Positions 55,803 to 64,000 of a stretch of DNA of 64,000 bases are shown here, one piece after another. Under the pieces are notes generated by a model that did no database searches, was not told where the DNA came from, and saw only the letters and a program-made list of their open reading frames with translations. This DNA comes from Aliivibrio fischeri ATCC 7744 = JCM 18803 = DSM 507 (GTDB taxonomy: Bacteria > Pseudomonadota > Gammaproteobacteria > Enterobacterales > Vibrionaceae). Location of the stretch: assembly GCF_023983475.1 (NCBI RefSeq), contig NZ_CP092712.1, forward strand, positions 2,666,001 through 2,730,000, given 5' to 3'. Position 1 is the stretch's first letter. Every line of letters begins with the position of its first letter. Position numbers and translations under genes: made by a program.

Positions 55803-56069
55803 ATGGCGTTTGAAACACAAGAACAAGCACAAGCCTACTGGAAAGAAAATTTGGGGATCATGGGCAGCTTGCTTGCGATTTGGTTCTTAGTCTCGTACGG
55901 CGCAGGGATATTATTTGTTGATGCACTTAATACCGTTCAATTTGGTGGATTCAAATTGGGGTTCTGGTTTGCTCAACAAGGTTCAATTTATACCTTTGTG
56001 GCACTGATCTTTATCTACGTTGCACGCATGAATGCGCTAGATAAAAAATACAACGTACAGGAAGACTAA
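55803..56069 (+). CDS. DUF4212 small subunit of a sodium/solute symporter
   Basis: An 88-residue protein with two membrane helices and the DUF4212 pattern YWKENLGIMGSLLAIWFLVS and GFWFAQQGSIYTFVALIF. I chose ATG at 55803, after AAGGAG at 55791-55796; a frame from 55728 adds 25 residues without support. It is always found just before an SSS-family symporter, as here (11 bp). Confidence 0.9.
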   Translation: MAFETQEQAQAYWKENLGIMGSLLAIWFLVSYGAGILFVDALNTVQFGGFKLGFWFAQQGSIYTFVALIFIYVARMNALDKKYNVQED

Positions 56070-56080
56070 GAGGAATTATC

Positions 56081-57784
56081 ATGGGTATCCAAACTTGGAC
56101 GTTTATACTAGTCGGTATTACCTTTGCGCTCTATATAGGGATTGCGATTTGGGCTCGCGCCGGATCAACCAGTGAGTTTTATGTTGCTGGTGGCGGGGTT
56201 CATCCTGTTGCTAATGGCATGGCTACGGCAGCCGATTGGATGTCGGCAGCTTCATTTATTTCAATGGCAGGTATCATTTCCTTTGTTGGTTATGATGGTG
56301 CTGTATATCTTATGGGTTGGACTGGCGGTTATGTACTGCTCGCTCTCTGTCTTGCTCCTTATCTACGAAAGTTTGGTAAATTTACCGTGCCAGATTTTAT
56401 CGGTGAACGTTACTACTCCAAAACCGCTCGTATGGTTGCAGTATTCTGTGCCATCTTTGTTTCTTTCACTTACGTGGCAGGGCAAATGCGTGGTGTAGGT
56501 GTTGTGTTCTCTCGATTCCTAGAAGTAGATATAAACATCGGTATTATTATCGGTATGGGTATCGTATTTTTCTATGCGGTACTGGGTGGTATGAAAGGCA
56601 TCACTTATACGCAGGTAGCTCAATTCTGTGTCCTCATTTTCGCCTTCCTTGTTCCAGCAGTATTCACTTCAATCATGATGACAGGTAACGTATTCCCACA
56701 AATTGGTATGGGATCAACGGTTACTGGCTCTGAAGTCTACTTATTAGATAAGTTGGATGGATTAACCACTGAACTCGGATTTACCCCATATACTGACGGC
56801 TCTAAAAGCATGGTTGATGTCTTCTTTATCTGTGCGGCACTAATGGTGGGTACGGCTGGACTTCCTCATGTAATTATCCGCTTCTTCACGGTACCTCGTG
56901 TTAAAGATGCACGTATCTCTGCGGGTTGGGCGTTACTGTTTATCTCATTCTTATACACCACAGCACCTGCGGTAGCCGCGTTTGCTCGTGTAAATATGAT
57001 TGAAACCATTAATGGTCCAGATAGCCAAGGGGTTGCTGCGGCTGATGCACCAAGCTGGTATAAAAACTGGGAAGACACAGGCCTTGTTGGTTGGGATGAT
57101 AAAAATGGCGATGGCAAAATGTTTTACTCTGGTGATGAACGTAATGAAATGGACATCAACCGAGATATCATCGTACTGGCGTCACCTGAACTAGCAAGTT
57201 TACCAAACTGGGTTGTGGCACTATTAGCTGCGGGTGGCTTAGCCGCTGCATTATCAACGGCTGCCGGCCTACTACTGGTAATCTCGACGTCTATCTCTCA
57301 TGATTTATTGAAGAAAGGCTTTAAGCCTAACATGACCGATAAACAAGAACTGCTCGCCGCCAGATTGGCTGCCATCGTTGCTATTATTGGGGCTGGTTAT
57401 TTAGGGATTAACCCGCCAGGCTTTGTTGCACAGGTGGTTGCGTTCTCCTTCGGTTTAGCCGCAGCGTCCTTCTTCCCTGCGATTATCTTAGGGATTTTCT
57501 ATAAGAAGATGAATAAGGAAGGGGCAATTGCCGGTATGGTTTCTGGTGTTACCTTTACCACGGCTTATATTGTTTACTTTAAGTTCATTAACCCTGCAGC
57601 AAGCACACCTGATAACTGGTGGTTTGGTATCAGCCCTGAAGGGATTGGTACGCTAGGTATGTGTGTGAACTTCATTGTTTCAATTGCAGTAAACAAAGTA
57701 ACCGCAGAAGTACCTAAAGACGTACAAGACTTGGTTGAATCTATTCGTTTCCCGAAAGGTGCAGGCGAAGCGCACGATCACTAA
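56081..57784 (+). CDS. sodium:solute symporter, probably for acetate or a related organic acid
   Basis: SSS-family transporter with about 13 membrane helices in 567 residues. Family signatures include FYVAGGGVHPVANGMATAAD and GGLAAALSTAAGLLLV. A hydrophilic acidic loop (about 335-370; WDDKNGDGKMFYSGDE) is notable. It pairs with the DUF4212 subunit and lies between crbR and crbS, suggesting acetate uptake under CrbRS control. The substrate is inferred from context and from the related ActP group. Confidence 0.88.
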   Translation: MGIQTWTFILVGITFALYIGIAIWARAGSTSEFYVAGGGVHPVANGMATAADWMSAASFISMAGIISFVGYDGAVYLMGWTGGYVLLALCLAPYLRKFGKFTVPDFIGERYYSKTARMVAVFCAIFVSFTYVAGQMRGVGVVFSRFLEVDINIGIIIGMGIVFFYAVLGGMKGITYTQVAQFCVLIFAFLVPAVFTSIMMTGNVFPQIGMGSTVTGSEVYLLDKLDGLTTELGFTPYTDGSKSMVDVFFICAALMVGTAGLPHVIIRFFTVPRVKDARISAGWALLFISFLYTTAPAVAAFARVNMIETINGPDSQGVAAADAPSWYKNWEDTGLVGWDDKNGDGKMFYSGDERNEMDINRDIIVLASPELASLPNWVVALLAAGGLAAALSTAAGLLLVISTSISHDLLKKGFKPNMTDKQELLAARLAAIVAIIGAGYLGINPPGFVAQVVAFSFGLAAASFFPAIILGIFYKKMNKEGAIAGMVSGVTFTTAYIVYFKFINPAASTPDNWWFGISPEGIGTLGMCVNFIVSIAVNKVTAEVPKDVQDLVESIRFPKGAGEAHDH

Positions 57785-57812
57785 TAAAAAGCTAATAGTG
57801 ACTTAAATGAAT

Positions 57813-57842
57813 AAGGGAGTAAGCAAGTGCTAACTCCCTTTC
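57813..57842. terminator. terminator between the symporter and crbS
   Basis: The stem AAGGGAGT.AGC/GCT.ACTCCCTT with loop AAGT and one mismatch ends in TTT. It lies between convergent genes and is modest on both strands. Confidence 0.65.
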
Positions 57843-57844
57843 TA

Positions 57845-60800
57845 TCACGTAAATATAAACTGAGAGCTAACATGACGGTTCAACACAGCTCTTAATTTCA
57901 ATGGTTTTACTGGCTTTGAAATAAACCCAAAACCATTACTTTTAATGCTATCCAGCAATTCATCGGTCTTATCGGCACTGATCATCACCCCTTCAAACTG
58001 ATTACCTAAACGCAAACGACATTGCTGCAATACCTCTAATCCTGTTCTGTCATTATCTAATCGATAATCAGAAAAAATCACATCTGGAATCCAATCACCT
58101 TCCAAACAATGCAAGCTACCAAACAGATCCGTTGCGGTTTTCACTTCACAACCCCAACGAGAAATCAAAGACTCCATACCAACAAGAATATCAGGTTCAT
58201 TATCGACACATAGCACTCGTACTCCACTTAATGGTAATTCAAGCTTTGGAGTTACCGTAGGCATTTTACTCTCAACCAGAACACCTCTCTCAAGTGTCAC
58301 CGAAAATACCGATCCTTTATCAAGCCATGAACGCAGTGAAATCGTATGCCCTAATACATGAGAAATACCACGAGCAATCGCCAATCCCAAACCTAACCCT
58401 TGATCTGCTCGGCTTTGATCGACTCGAGTAAACTCATCAAAAATCGCCTGCTGTTTCTCTTCTGGAATACCGATACCATTATCCCAAACATCAATTCGGA
58501 TTTGGTCTCCTACTCGCCTTGCTCCGAGTACTACTTTACCTTGAGGGTTATATCGAAACGCATTAGTTAAAAAGTTTTGCACCACTCGACGTAACAATTT
58601 TGAATCTGACTTCACCACAACATCAGAATGAATCACAGAAAAATCAATATTCTGCTGCTTGGCTAAAGCCCCAAATTCCGCTTCTAAATTAGAAAATAAT
58701 GCTCCTAATGAAAAACCTTGAATGTGCGTTTCTAATTTACCCGCTTCCAAGCGAGAGATATCAAGTAAGTCTCCAATTAACTCCTCTGCTGCTCCTAATG
58801 CACTTTCTATGTGTCCAGATATTTTTTGTGTTTCTTGATCTTTTGCGACTTCATTTAATGACGAAGCAAACAGACGAGCCGCATTCAATGGCTGCATTAA
58901 ATCGTGACTTACCGCAGCCAGCAGACGTGTTTTTGATTGAGAAGCCAACTCCGCACTTTGGGTTGCACCAACCAATCGCTGATTTAATTTTTCTAATTCT
59001 TTGGTTCGCTCATGGACTCGTGATTCAAGAGTCTCATTGGTTTCTTTTAACGCTTTTTCTGCCTGTCTAAAGACGGTGATATCGGTAAAACTCATTACAA
59101 ATCCACCATTGGGCATAGGGTTTCCCTGAACCTCGATAACTTGCCCATCAGCTCGAACACGAGAAGATACATGGCGAGTTCGCCTCTCCAAATGCTCTAC
59201 TCGACGCTTTACGTGCATTTCAGGATCACCCGGCCCACATAACCCTTGCTCAGCATTGTGGCGGATCACATCGGCTATTGGTCTACCCACTTGAATTAAC
59301 CCCGGTGGGAAAGTAAATAACTCTAAGTAACGTTGGTTCCATGCCACTAATTTCATCTGCTTATCAACCACTGCAATACCTTGGCTAATATGCTCAATCG
59401 CCCCTTGCAACAACCCTCGACTAAAATCATACAACTCAGAAGCTTCATCAACGATAGTTGCCACCTCCTCCAACTGCATATTGCGACCCTGAAGTGCCGA
59501 AGTTAATACTAAACGAGAAGAAGAAGCACCAAATACACCCGCCAAAACACGCTCGGTATGACGAATTAACGCAGAGCTAGCTTGCTGTTGTGGTTGTAAT
59601 GTTTCACCTTGTTGATTCGAGAATTGACGAAAGGCTTTTTGTGCACGTCTACGCCCAACAAACCGTGAAGCTAACATTTCTAATTCACCCACCGTCACGC
59701 GAGTTTGATACACACTCACATCTTCATTTTCAGGCAATGGAGCACCAACAAAAGAAGCAGCTTGTAAGCGCTCACTCAATGATGCTCTGGTCACTAAAGA
59801 AACCAAAATAAAGAGAATAGAGTTTAAACCAAGACTAAGCATCATCCCCCAATCCGATGTCATCACACCCTGCGATTGCAACCATTCAGGAGGGGCGATG
59901 ACCCACAGCAAAAAGTTATTTTCAGCACTGCCTGCAAGCATTTGAGTTTGGCTCATTAGTGTGATTAACCACACTAAAAAACCAATAATTAAACCAGCAT
60001 ATACGCCTTTTCTATTTCCTTGTCGCCAGTACAAACCACCGATTAATGCTGGAGCAAATTGCGCTATAGCAGCAAACGCCAATAACCCAATAACGGATAA
60101 CGAATCGATAGAATCGAGGGCTTGATAAAACCCCCACGCTCCCAATAGCAGAAGCAAAATGAGTGCTCGACGAATAGAAACAAGCAAATGAGAAAAATGA
60201 CTAAAAGTACGAGATGTCGTTTTTACTTTACGTAATAGCAAAGGCAACACCAGATCATTTGAGACCATAATAGCCAATGCGATGGTTGACACGATCACCA
60301 TTCCACTGGCGGCGGAAGTCCCTCCAACAAAGGCGAGTAACGCCATATTCTCTGCACCAACAGAGATTGGAACACTAATAACAAAACTATCACTAACTCC
60401 ACCAGAGAGCAGTGCTTGTCCTGCCCAAGAAATAGGTAAAACAAACAAACCAATTAAGACTAAATAACTCGGAAATACCCAACGAGCGGTTCTTAAATCC
60501 TGCGCTTGTTCATTCTCTACGACTGTCGTGTGAAACTGACGCGGCAAACAAACTATCGCCGCCATAGTTAAAATCGTATGAAATAAAAGCGTGATGACAT
60601 TTGGAGATTGATACGTTTCTTTGGCAATAGAGAACAAATCAACCTTAGGCTCAGAGTAAGCCAAATACAAAATGAATACGCCAACCATTAAAAAAGCAAC
60701 GAGCTTAACGATCGATTCAAAGGCTACCGCCATCATCAAACCACGGTGATGCTCTGTAGTATCAATGTGTCGAGTTCCAAATAGGATTGTAAAAATCGCG

Positions 60801-61300
60801 AGCGCTGCACCAACAAACCAAGAGATATGCCCATCTTGATACCCAAAGTCTTGCGCTAAATTAGGCGCAACCAGATCGAGTCCCATGGTGATCCCTCGCA
60901 ATTGCAAAGCGATATAAGGAAGAATCCCGATGACGGCAATGATGGTTATAACCCCAGCAAGACCTTGCGATTTCCCATAACGGGCAGCAATAAAATCAGC
61001 TATTGAAGTGATGTGCTCACGCTTGGCAATCAAAATAATACGAGCCAAAAAACGCCATGCAAAAACAAACACAAAAATAGGAGCAAGATAAATAGGAAGA
61101 AAAGACCACGGGTTATTAGTGGCTTGGCCTACGGTGCCATAAAAGGTCCATGAGGTGCAGTAAACAGCAATTGAAAGGCTATAAATCCATGGGCGGTATT
61201 GAGCTAACCATCCTTTTTGACGATCACCATACCAGGCAATTAAAAATAATAATCCTAAATACGCCAGCGAAACTGGCACCACAATCCATCCTTGTGTCAT
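57845..61300 (-). CDS. crbS: hybrid sensor histidine kinase with SSS transporter domain, CrbS-like
   Basis: The N-terminal 12-13-helix sodium/solute symporter domain (about 1-500) is fused to a PAS region (LVAWNQRYLELFTFPPG). A coiled coil, HisKA (AAVSHDLMQPLNAARLF), HATPase (DNGIGIPEE, GLGLGLAIA) and a C-terminal receiver (VLCVDNEPDIL, FSDYRLDNDRTG) follow. About 1151 residues. ATG at 61300 is preferred to GTG 61303, with AAGGA 6 bp before. The CrbS type senses acetate-related signals and drives CrbR. A terminator separates it from the MFS gene upstream. Confidence 0.87.
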   Translation of the reverse strand: MTQGWIVVPVSLAYLGLLFLIAWYGDRQKGWLAQYRPWIYSLSIAVYCTSWTFYGTVGQATNNPWSFLPIYLAPIFVFVFAWRFLARIILIAKREHITSIADFIAARYGKSQGLAGVITIIAVIGILPYIALQLRGITMGLDLVAPNLAQDFGYQDGHISWFVGAALAIFTILFGTRHIDTTEHHRGLMMAVAFESIVKLVAFLMVGVFILYLAYSEPKVDLFSIAKETYQSPNVITLLFHTILTMAAIVCLPRQFHTTVVENEQAQDLRTARWVFPSYLVLIGLFVLPISWAGQALLSGGVSDSFVISVPISVGAENMALLAFVGGTSAASGMVIVSTIALAIMVSNDLVLPLLLRKVKTTSRTFSHFSHLLVSIRRALILLLLLGAWGFYQALDSIDSLSVIGLLAFAAIAQFAPALIGGLYWRQGNRKGVYAGLIIGFLVWLITLMSQTQMLAGSAENNFLLWVIAPPEWLQSQGVMTSDWGMMLSLGLNSILFILVSLVTRASLSERLQAASFVGAPLPENEDVSVYQTRVTVGELEMLASRFVGRRRAQKAFRQFSNQQGETLQPQQQASSALIRHTERVLAGVFGASSSRLVLTSALQGRNMQLEEVATIVDEASELYDFSRGLLQGAIEHISQGIAVVDKQMKLVAWNQRYLELFTFPPGLIQVGRPIADVIRHNAEQGLCGPGDPEMHVKRRVEHLERRTRHVSSRVRADGQVIEVQGNPMPNGGFVMSFTDITVFRQAEKALKETNETLESRVHERTKELEKLNQRLVGATQSAELASQSKTRLLAAVSHDLMQPLNAARLFASSLNEVAKDQETQKISGHIESALGAAEELIGDLLDISRLEAGKLETHIQGFSLGALFSNLEAEFGALAKQQNIDFSVIHSDVVVKSDSKLLRRVVQNFLTNAFRYNPQGKVVLGARRVGDQIRIDVWDNGIGIPEEKQQAIFDEFTRVDQSRADQGLGLGLAIARGISHVLGHTISLRSWLDKGSVFSVTLERGVLVESKMPTVTPKLELPLSGVRVLCVDNEPDILVGMESLISRWGCEVKTATDLFGSLHCLEGDWIPDVIFSDYRLDNDRTGLEVLQQCRLRLGNQFEGVMISADKTDELLDSIKSNGFGFISKPVKPLKLRAVLNRHVSSQFIFT

Positions 61301-61332
61301 CACTCATCCTTGGTGAGACCATTCTAACGATA

Positions 61333-61382
61333 TAAAAAAACGCCAGAAGGTGCATTTATTCTGTAGCACCATTCTAGCGTTT
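61333..61382 (-). terminator. terminator of the HcaT-like gene
   Basis: On the minus strand, arms of AAACGC, AGAA and GGTGC segments pair with two single mismatches around a 12-base loop, then run into seven T. It lies between the MFS gene and crbS. Confidence 0.8.
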
Positions 61383-61420
61383 AATTATTGCTTCGTTTTT
61401 ATACAAGCTGACAAATGTGA

Positions 61421-62563
61421 TTAAGACTTCACTTTATCGAGTTTAATCATCAGAGCTAGCACTCCCATTGCTGCCATCAACCAGAATATATTCGCTCCCC
61501 ACGCTTCATACCCCCAACCACTTAAGGTTGTCATTAATGCGATAAATGCACCAAGCGGAATCGCGTTATATAACGCCTGTAATGCCACCATTTTATTCTG
61601 AGGGAATTTTTGAATATATTGAATCGCGGCAAGGTGAGCCATTGCGAACGTCACGCCATGTAACGCTTGCACTAATACCAAAGCAAATAATTCTGTCGTT
61701 GCGGCAGTTAATCCCCAACGAACCACAACACCAATAGCAGCAACTTTAAATAAGGTTGATGTTTTCCAACCTGCAAATAATTGCTTACTAAAAGCAAATA
61801 CCATCACTTCAGCAACAACACCTAAGCTCCATAAGTAACCAATGGTACTTTCTTGATAACCAGATTCTTTCCAATAAATTGAACTAAAACTGTAATACGC
61901 TGCATGGCTACCTTGAATTAATGCCACCAACACAATGAATTTCACAATTGGAGCTTCAGTTAGTAAAGCCAACAATTTTGGTCGTTCATTATCTTCATCT
62001 GATACCGATACTGGCATTGGATTAGGATTTCTCATCACTAACACTAACGCCGCTAAAATACCGGCAATCGCCGTGTAGACGATCATATCTGTACCAAAAC
62101 CAGACACTAAATAACCAACTACGGTAGAGCCTGCAATAAAACTAACGGATCCCCACAATCGCGTACGACCATAATCTAATAAATTATTTTTCGCGTAATA
62201 ATTGGTCATCGCATCGGATAACGGAACGGCAGGTCCACAGGATAAATTGAATAAGATAGTAACGATAGCGAGCCACCAAAAACTCGCTCCATTAATCAAA
62301 AAGAGAGCAAGGGCTATCAAAGAAGCTAAGGTTAACAAACGCAATGCTGGAACGATGTGTTCAACACGGTGCAACCTTGGTGTAATAACCAGATTAGCAA
62401 CACAACGAGTCGCAAAGCCTAACCCAATAAGAACCCCAATATCTCCGGCAGAAACACCTTGTTCTTCAAACCATAACGCCCAAAAAGGTAAATAAACCCC
62501 ATAAGCAAAAAAGAATCCGCCAAAATACTGAGAGATCCAAGCAAAAGGTGAAACCCGTAACAT
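61421..62563 (-). CDS. MFS transporter, HcaT/MFS_1-like
   Basis: Twelve hydrophobic helices in 380 residues, with the signature YGVYLPFWALWFEEQGVSAG, and FNLSCGPAVPLSDAMTNYYA. This is the 3-phenylpropionate/nucleoside-type MFS group (HcaT-like), but vibrio members have no proven substrate. The start is taken as ATG 62563 (MLRVSPFAW) instead of TTG 62575. It stands alone. Confidence 0.82.
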   Translation of the reverse strand: MLRVSPFAWISQYFGGFFFAYGVYLPFWALWFEEQGVSAGDIGVLIGLGFATRCVANLVITPRLHRVEHIVPALRLLTLASLIALALFLINGASFWWLAIVTILFNLSCGPAVPLSDAMTNYYAKNNLLDYGRTRLWGSVSFIAGSTVVGYLVSGFGTDMIVYTAIAGILAALVLVMRNPNPMPVSVSDEDNERPKLLALLTEAPIVKFIVLVALIQGSHAAYYSFSSIYWKESGYQESTIGYLWSLGVVAEVMVFAFSKQLFAGWKTSTLFKVAAIGVVVRWGLTAATTELFALVLVQALHGVTFAMAHLAAIQYIQKFPQNKMVALQALYNAIPLGAFIALMTTLSGWGYEAWGANIFWLMAAMGVLALMIKLDKVKS

Positions 62564-62767
62564 GATGATGTCCAAAAGGAAGTAAAAGAGGCAGTCATTA
62601 TGGCATCGTCTTGATTTATAAAAAGGGAAAACCGAGCCGAAGAAAAATGCACCTTTTAAAGTGTGACTTTGGTTTCATATTCATGCTAATGCCCTAGACT
62701 AAAGTCGTCTTCATTCTTGCTCATTTTTTAATGAAAATAAGGGAAATTGCTGACTAAGGATGGGGCC

Positions 62768-64000
62768 ATGCCAAATGACATTAACTTTTCACTTGCTCCG
62801 TTTAACCGACTAACTTCAGAGCAACAAGAAATAATTACGAAAAGTACGGATATTGCTTATTTTCGAGTAGGCGATACGATTATTCATGAAGGTCAAACGT
62901 CAGACAATCTCTTCATCATAATGAAAGGCTCCGTTGAAGAGCGCTCAAATACCAGTGGAGAAATTTATGCCCACTATACCCATGATGATATTTTTGATGT
63001 GCGTTCTCAATTTGAGCATCAAGTAAAACACAGTTATATCGCTCTAGAAGATACCCTTTGTCACCTGCTTCCTACTCAACTTTTTCTTAATTTATACAAT
63101 GAAAATCAAGCCTTTTCTGACTACTTCAATAGCAACCTAGCGAAACGAAAAGCCTTACTTACTCAAGCTCATCAACAACAGAACTTGGCCGAATTTATTC
63201 TCACAAAAGTCGATGATGAAACCACTCAACAATGCCTTGTCGTCGATAGGAATACTCCTTTACAACAAGTCACTCAACTTCTGAAAGACAATAACATGGA
63301 TGCGTTATTTGTTGAGTTAAACCAATATGATACTCGTCACCAAGAAACTCAGAACAATTTACCTTTTGGTATTGTCACTCGCACAGACTTACTGCACGCC
63401 ATTATGATTGATGGATACGCGGCAAACCACCCTGTAGGAGCGATTGCAACTTATCCTATTGTGCATATTCAACAACAAGATTATTTGTTTAATGCCATGA
63501 TGCTAATGACACGCCACCACATAAAAAGAGTTGCAGTACTAAATAAAAACAAACTGGTTGGCATGCTTGATATGACGCAAGTGCTAAGCCTATTTTCAAC
63601 TCACTCACATGTTCTTACCTTAAGAATTGCTCGCGCCGAACATATTGATGAGCTTCTCTTAGCAGCAAATACTCAAACTCAACTCGTAGAGACCTTAATT
63701 AGTAACGGCATTCGTACTCGCTTCATTATGGAGCTTATTTCAACGGTGAATGAACAGATCATCGAAAAAGCATTTAGCCTAGTGGTGCCCAAAAGCTTAC
63801 ATGATCATTGCTGTCTGATTGTGATGGGGTCAGAAGGTCGAGGTGAGCAAATTTTAAAAACCGATCAAGATAATGCACTGATCATAAAAAATGGTCTTGA
63901 ATGGCATAACTTGCCCGAATTAATGATCCAATTTACGCATACCTTACAGCAACTCGGTTATCCATTATGCAAAGGGAATGTGATGGTCAGTAACCCTCTC
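62768..64000 (+). CDS. cNMP-binding/CBS/DUF294 nucleotidyltransferase-like protein, 3' end outside window
   Basis: The frame from ATG 62768 is open to the window end (411 codons). A cyclic-nucleotide-binding domain (about 10-120; VGDTIIHEGQTSDNLFIIMK) is followed by two CBS domains (about 150-275; FGIVTRTDLLHAI, KLVGMLDMTQVL). A DUF294 putative nucleotidyltransferase then shows GSEGRGEQILKTDQDNA. Similar proteins sit next to crbS-crbR loci and often precede a DnaQ-like exonuclease gene. Function is unproven; a signalling or GlnD-like role is suspected. Confidence 0.85.
   Translation, partial: MPNDINFSLAPFNRLTSEQQEIITKSTDIAYFRVGDTIIHEGQTSDNLFIIMKGSVEERSNTSGEIYAHYTHDDIFDVRSQFEHQVKHSYIALEDTLCHLLPTQLFLNLYNENQAFSDYFNSNLAKRKALLTQAHQQQNLAEFILTKVDDETTQQCLVVDRNTPLQQVTQLLKDNNMDALFVELNQYDTRHQETQNNLPFGIVTRTDLLHAIMIDGYAANHPVGAIATYPIVHIQQQDYLFNAMMLMTRHHIKRVAVLNKNKLVGMLDMTQVLSLFSTHSHVLTLRIARAEHIDELLLAANTQTQLVETLISNGIRTRFIMELISTVNEQIIEKAFSLVVPKSLHDHCCLIVMGSEGRGEQILKTDQDNALIIKNGLEWHNLPELMIQFTHTLQQLGYPLCKGNVMVSNPL

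Overview
The window looks like chromosome I of a Vibrionaceae member, most likely Aliivibrio (the A. fischeri group). The reasons are AT-rich DNA, the order miaA-mutL-amiB-tsaE / queG / tRNA-Gly array / orn-rsgA-psd, a cpxP/cpxRA locus, and a CrbR/CrbS acetate-switch pair. This assignment rests on recalled gene order and protein similarity, not on a database search.

Layout. 1-5.6 kb: miaA start, mutL (mismatch repair), amiB (septal amidase), tsaE (tRNA t6A) and divergent queG (queuosine). 5.6-7.1 kb: an AT-rich gap with DnaA boxes, then seven tRNA genes alternating Gly and initiator fMet. 7.1-17.3 kb: orn, rsgA, psd, an EamA exporter, epmA, frdABCD, efp and epmB; all three genes for EF-P and its beta-lysylation lie within about 6.5 kb. 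17.3-28.1 kb: pfkA, fieF, the cpxP/cpxRA envelope stress locus with a perfect CpxR box, trmL, cysE-gpsA-secB-yibN, envC (activator of AmiB-type amidases) and fxsA. 28.1-35 kb: aspA, dcuA (frameshifted), uspA, dsbD and nagB; aspA, dcuA and frd together form the anaerobic aspartate-fumarate-succinate route. 35-38.3 kb: an arsR-gapdh-phosphatase-arsJ operon for arsenate efflux as 1-arseno-3-phosphoglycerate. 38.3-42.6 kb: a LysR regulator, a DUF1254 exported protein and a type II NADH dehydrogenase-like protein.

42,652-51,304 is a Tn7-like element inserted 24 bp downstream of the glmS stop codon, the classical attTn7 position. Both ends start with TGTC, share 21 of their first 26 bases and carry TnsB-like repeats. 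Only the first 80 codons of tnsA survive. The cargo is a tight five-gene operon: a small GrpE-like protein, a long Hsp70, an AAA+ ATPase with an altered P-loop, a helical protein with a PH-like C-terminus, and a membrane-anchored protein with a peptidoglycan-binding domain and six near-identical cysteine-containing repeats. I do not recognise this as a named system. It looks like a chaperone/ATPase machine linked to the envelope, and defence is one possible role. It is the strongest candidate here for an undescribed system.

51.3-64 kb: glmS, a DeoR-family regulator that probably controls it (shared operator-like motif), CrbR, a MarC protein, a DUF4212/sodium-solute symporter pair, the sensor kinase CrbS, an HcaT-like MFS transporter, and the start of a cNMP/CBS/DUF294 protein cut by the window end.
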